DNA from: Natrialbaceae archaeon Tc-Br11_E2g14
Lineage (GTDB): Archaea > Halobacteriota > Halobacteria > Halobacteriales > Natrialbaceae
Assembly: GCA_001564275.1 (NCBI GenBank)
Contig: LKND01000014.1
Location: 1-42,279 of the forward strand
Reading direction: 5' to 3'
DNA length: 42,279 nt
The stretch's first letter is position 1, and each line of letters begins with the position of its first letter. Of this stretch, positions 41,210-42,279 are shown piece by piece. The translations under genes were made by a program, and so were the position numbers. The notes under the pieces are model-generated. The model made no database searches and was not told where the DNA came from. It worked only from the letters and a program-made list of their open reading frames with translations.

Positions 41210-41320
41210 TTACCGCGTTTCGAACGGGGCAATCACGTCGGTCACCGGATGCACGTCGACGAGCAACTCCGTGTCCTTCTCGAGCGCGCCGTAAACGAAC
41301 TCGGGATCAGGAGGGATGAC
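41210..41320 (-). pseudogene. Possible gene fragment (36 residues, no start codon)
   Basis: On the minus strand an open stretch bounded by stops reads IPPDPEFVYGALEKDTELL, then VDVHPVTDVIAPFETR before TAA. Codon use and alternation of acidic and hydrophobic residues look coding, but there is no start codon and an in-frame TGA lies directly upstream (41321-41323). It is most simply the 3' remnant of a gene cut off when the repeat-flanked TA module arrived or by later deletion. No family is recognised. Confidence 0.3.
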
Positions 41321-41382
41321 TCACGTGGGTTCCAATTCGCCGTTGAGAAAATGTGGCCAGGAGGTGTGCTCCAAACCTCACG

Positions 41383-41412
41383 GACTCTCCCGCTGTTCCA
41401 CCTTGTTCAGGT
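41383..41412. repeat. 30-bp direct repeat, left copy
   Basis: It begins GACTCTC and ends with the exact 16-mer TCCACCTTGTTCAGGT, matching 42095-42124 at 26 of 30 positions in the same orientation. The two copies are 712 bp apart and enclose the MazEF-like pair with its promoter. Confidence 0.6.
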
Positions 41413-41433
41413 AGCTGAGATCCATAATACACA

Positions 41434-41482
41434 CCACAATCTCTGTCGGAAGATTGTGGGTAATAGTGGGCAATACATATTA
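41434..41482 (+). promoter_or_regulatory. Hairpin operator candidate and TATA-like box of the MazEF-like module
   Basis: CCACAATCT pairs perfectly with AGATTGTGG across an 8-nt spacer (41434-41459). About 15 bp further, TACATATTA (41474-41482) lies 24-32 nt before the ATG at 41506, suggesting a leaderless mRNA. The inverted repeat next to the core promoter would suit autoregulation by the TA complex, which is the usual mode for type II modules; binding is inferred. Confidence 0.5.
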
Positions 41483-41505
41483 GCGGTGGGTCCGTACCGG
41501 TATCT

Positions 41506-41742
41506 ATGAAAGTCGAAGCAACGGACCTCAAAACGAACGAGACTGACGATCGAGGTCGCGTCTATCTTGGCACCGAGTACGCGAACAAGCGCGTAACCAT
41601 CGCTGTCGTCGAGGTGGAGTCCGACCGTCCGGACGACGACGAACTGGCTACCGCCTACCGGGAAGCGTCCGAAAGCGCAGAGACGCTCGCCGAGGAGTGG
41701 GACGAAACGTCCGACGAAGCGTGGGAAACTCTCGATGGGTGA
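41506..41742 (+). CDS. Antitoxin partner of MazF/PemK-like toxin
   Basis: A 78-residue, strongly acidic protein. The N-terminal half (MKVEATDLKTNETDDRGRVYLGTEYANKRVTIAVVEVE) is strand-rich, with the RGRVYLGTEYANKRV pattern of an AbrB/SpoVT-like DNA-binding antitoxin. The C-terminal half (YREASESAETLAEEWDETSDEAWETLDG) is an acidic, probably disordered toxin-binding tail. It overlaps the toxin gene by 8 nt, so translation is coupled. The protein probably represses its own promoter through the hairpin at 41434-41459. Confidence 0.78.
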   Translation: MKVEATDLKTNETDDRGRVYLGTEYANKRVTIAVVEVESDRPDDDELATAYREASESAETLAEEWDETSDEAWETLDG

Positions 41743-42088
41743 CGATACGGACGTGCGACGGGGTGATGTCGTCATCGTTCGGCTCGACCCCGCCGAAGGA
41801 CACGAAATAAAAAAGACGCGACCGGCCGTGGTCGTTCAAAACGACATCGGCAACCGAAACTCCAGCACGACCATCGTCGCGCCCGTCACGGGTACCTATC
41901 GCGAGTATCCGTTCGAGGTGTTCGTCGAGGCCGACGGGTCACCGCTCGAAAACGACTCCTCGGTCCGGTTAGACCAGATAAGAACCGTTTCGGTCCCGGA
42001 ACGGATTCATTCGGTCGTCGGTTCACTCGACGGACCCATTATGGCTGAAGTCGACGAGGCGCTAAAACTGAGTCTCGGCCTCGACTGA
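41735..42088 (+). CDS. MazF/PemK-like endoribonuclease toxin
   Basis: A 117-residue toxin of the MazF/PemK (CcdB-fold) family, which cleaves mRNA at short motifs. Diagnostic segments are VRRGDVVIVRLDPAEGHEIKKTRPAVVVQNDIGN, with the RGDV entry, the conserved Gly-His/Glu loop and the KTRPAVVVQND strand. STTIVAPVTG, then SSVRLDQIRTVSVPERI, where the D-Q-I-R-T stretch is typical of MazF, complete the fold. It appears intact, unlike the decayed PIN-like pair at the other end of the window. The start at 41735 lies within the antitoxin gene. It sits inside a 712-bp unit between direct repeats, so may be mobile. Confidence 0.9.
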   Translation: MGDDTDVRRGDVVIVRLDPAEGHEIKKTRPAVVVQNDIGNRNSSTTIVAPVTGTYREYPFEVFVEADGSPLENDSSVRLDQIRTVSVPERIHSVVGSLDGPIMAEVDEALKLSLGLD

Positions 42089-42094
42089 GCTACC

Positions 42095-42124
42095 GACTCT
42101 CTCTTTGCTCCACCTTGTTCAGGT
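42095..42124. repeat. 30-bp direct repeat, right copy
   Basis: It starts 7 nt after the toxin stop codon and ends with TCCACCTTGTTCAGGT, exact to the left copy over its last 16 bases. Four mismatches lie in the first 14. Confidence 0.6.
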
Positions 42125-42177
42125 TTCGGACTGACGTTACAGATTTCGTCCCCTTTGCCGGTTTCTGGTACATCTAC

Positions 42178-42279
42178 TCAGTCGTCGTCAGCGGTATACG
42201 CGCCTCCACGACGTTTGATTCGAGCAACGACCATTCGGTACTCGTCTCGATGGAAAGTGACCGCGAGACGGAACTCACC
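42178..42279 (-). CDS. C-terminal end of an unidentified protein (5' end outside window)
   Basis: On the minus strand the frame is open from the window edge and gives GEFRLAVTFHRDEYRMVVAR, then a basic IKRRGGAYTADDD tail and TGA at 42178-42180. Only 33 residues are visible. The alternation of strand-forming and basic residues looks coding, but no family is recognised. It is convergent with the MazF-like gene, with the right direct repeat between them. Confidence 0.45.
   Translation of the reverse strand, partial: GEFRLAVTFHRDEYRMVVARIKRRGGAYTADDD

Larger units (their letters stand above)
41069..41505. other. 437-bp gap between the acetyltransferase and the MazEF-like module
   Basis: Holds a probable minus-strand gene fragment (41210-41320), the left copy of a 30-bp direct repeat (41383-41412), a 9-bp-stem hairpin (41434-41459) and the TATA-like box of the TA module (41474-41482). 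A plus-strand open frame across 41249-41509 is not believed because it runs through the repeat and hairpin. Confidence 0.45.

Noticed and set aside
1..42279. CRISPR arrays, rRNA or tRNA genes, replication origin
   Set aside because: No regularly spaced direct repeats, rRNA-like sequence, cloverleaf or orc/cdc6 gene with repeats was seen on reading both strands.

Overview
The window is chromosomal DNA from a haloarchaeon (class Halobacteria). This rests on high GC with strong G/C third-position bias, acidic proteins, leaderless promoters with a TATA-like box about 25-30 nt before the ATG, HTH_10 (bacterio-opsin-activator type) regulators, a FolC-FolP fusion known from halophilic archaea, and a residual methenyl-H4MPT cyclohydrolase. 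I would not name a genus from the sequence.

Layout. 1-2.3 kb: the 3' end of secY, a decayed toxin-antitoxin pair interrupted by a small palindromic element, a UPF0145 gene and a second copy of that element. 2.3-25 kb: an AlaX-type editing protein, then a long one-carbon region: DmdA-like/GcvT-family methyltransferase and methylene-THF reductase (minus strand), divergent folD and a threonine/serine dehydratase, a BCCT betaine-type transporter, UspA, a formate dehydrogenase catalytic subunit, formate-THF ligase, divergent folC-folP fusion, and an operon of a dimethylglycine/sarcosine oxidoreductase (FAD plus GcvT-type folate domain) with etfB and etfA. 25-30 kb: an unusual aldehyde:ferredoxin-oxidoreductase family protein without its Fe-S cysteines, and three regulator-like genes. 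30-41 kb: an orphan IS200/IS605-like end, an NDH-2-like flavoprotein, a small membrane exporter, a membrane J-domain protein, a GTPBP1-like GTPase, a HAD hydrolase, Mch with a small partner, a Gfo/Idh/MocA oxidoreductase divergent from a ThuA-like gene, an HxlR regulator and an AAC(3)-family acetyltransferase. 41.2-42.2 kb: a MazEF-like module bracketed by 30-bp direct repeats, and the 3' end of a minus-strand gene.

How the genes fit together. The central block encodes almost every step for oxidising methyl groups through tetrahydrofolate. The BCCT carrier would import a betaine-like compatible solute (glycine betaine or DMSP). The DmdA-like enzyme would move a methyl group to THF, and MTHFR run oxidatively would give methylene-THF. 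FolD takes this to formyl-THF, Fhs releases formate with ATP synthesis, and formate dehydrogenase oxidises formate to CO2. The DMG/sarcosine enzyme, with its own ETF, would strip N-methyl groups directly to methylene-THF, and FolC-FolP makes the folate. A serine/threonine dehydratase 4 nt behind folD could drain serine to pyruvate. This is inference from enzyme families and gene order; the substrate of the DmdA-like protein is the main unknown. An identical 16-mer lies in the two divergent promoter regions dmdA-like/folD and fhs/folCP, a candidate shared regulatory site.
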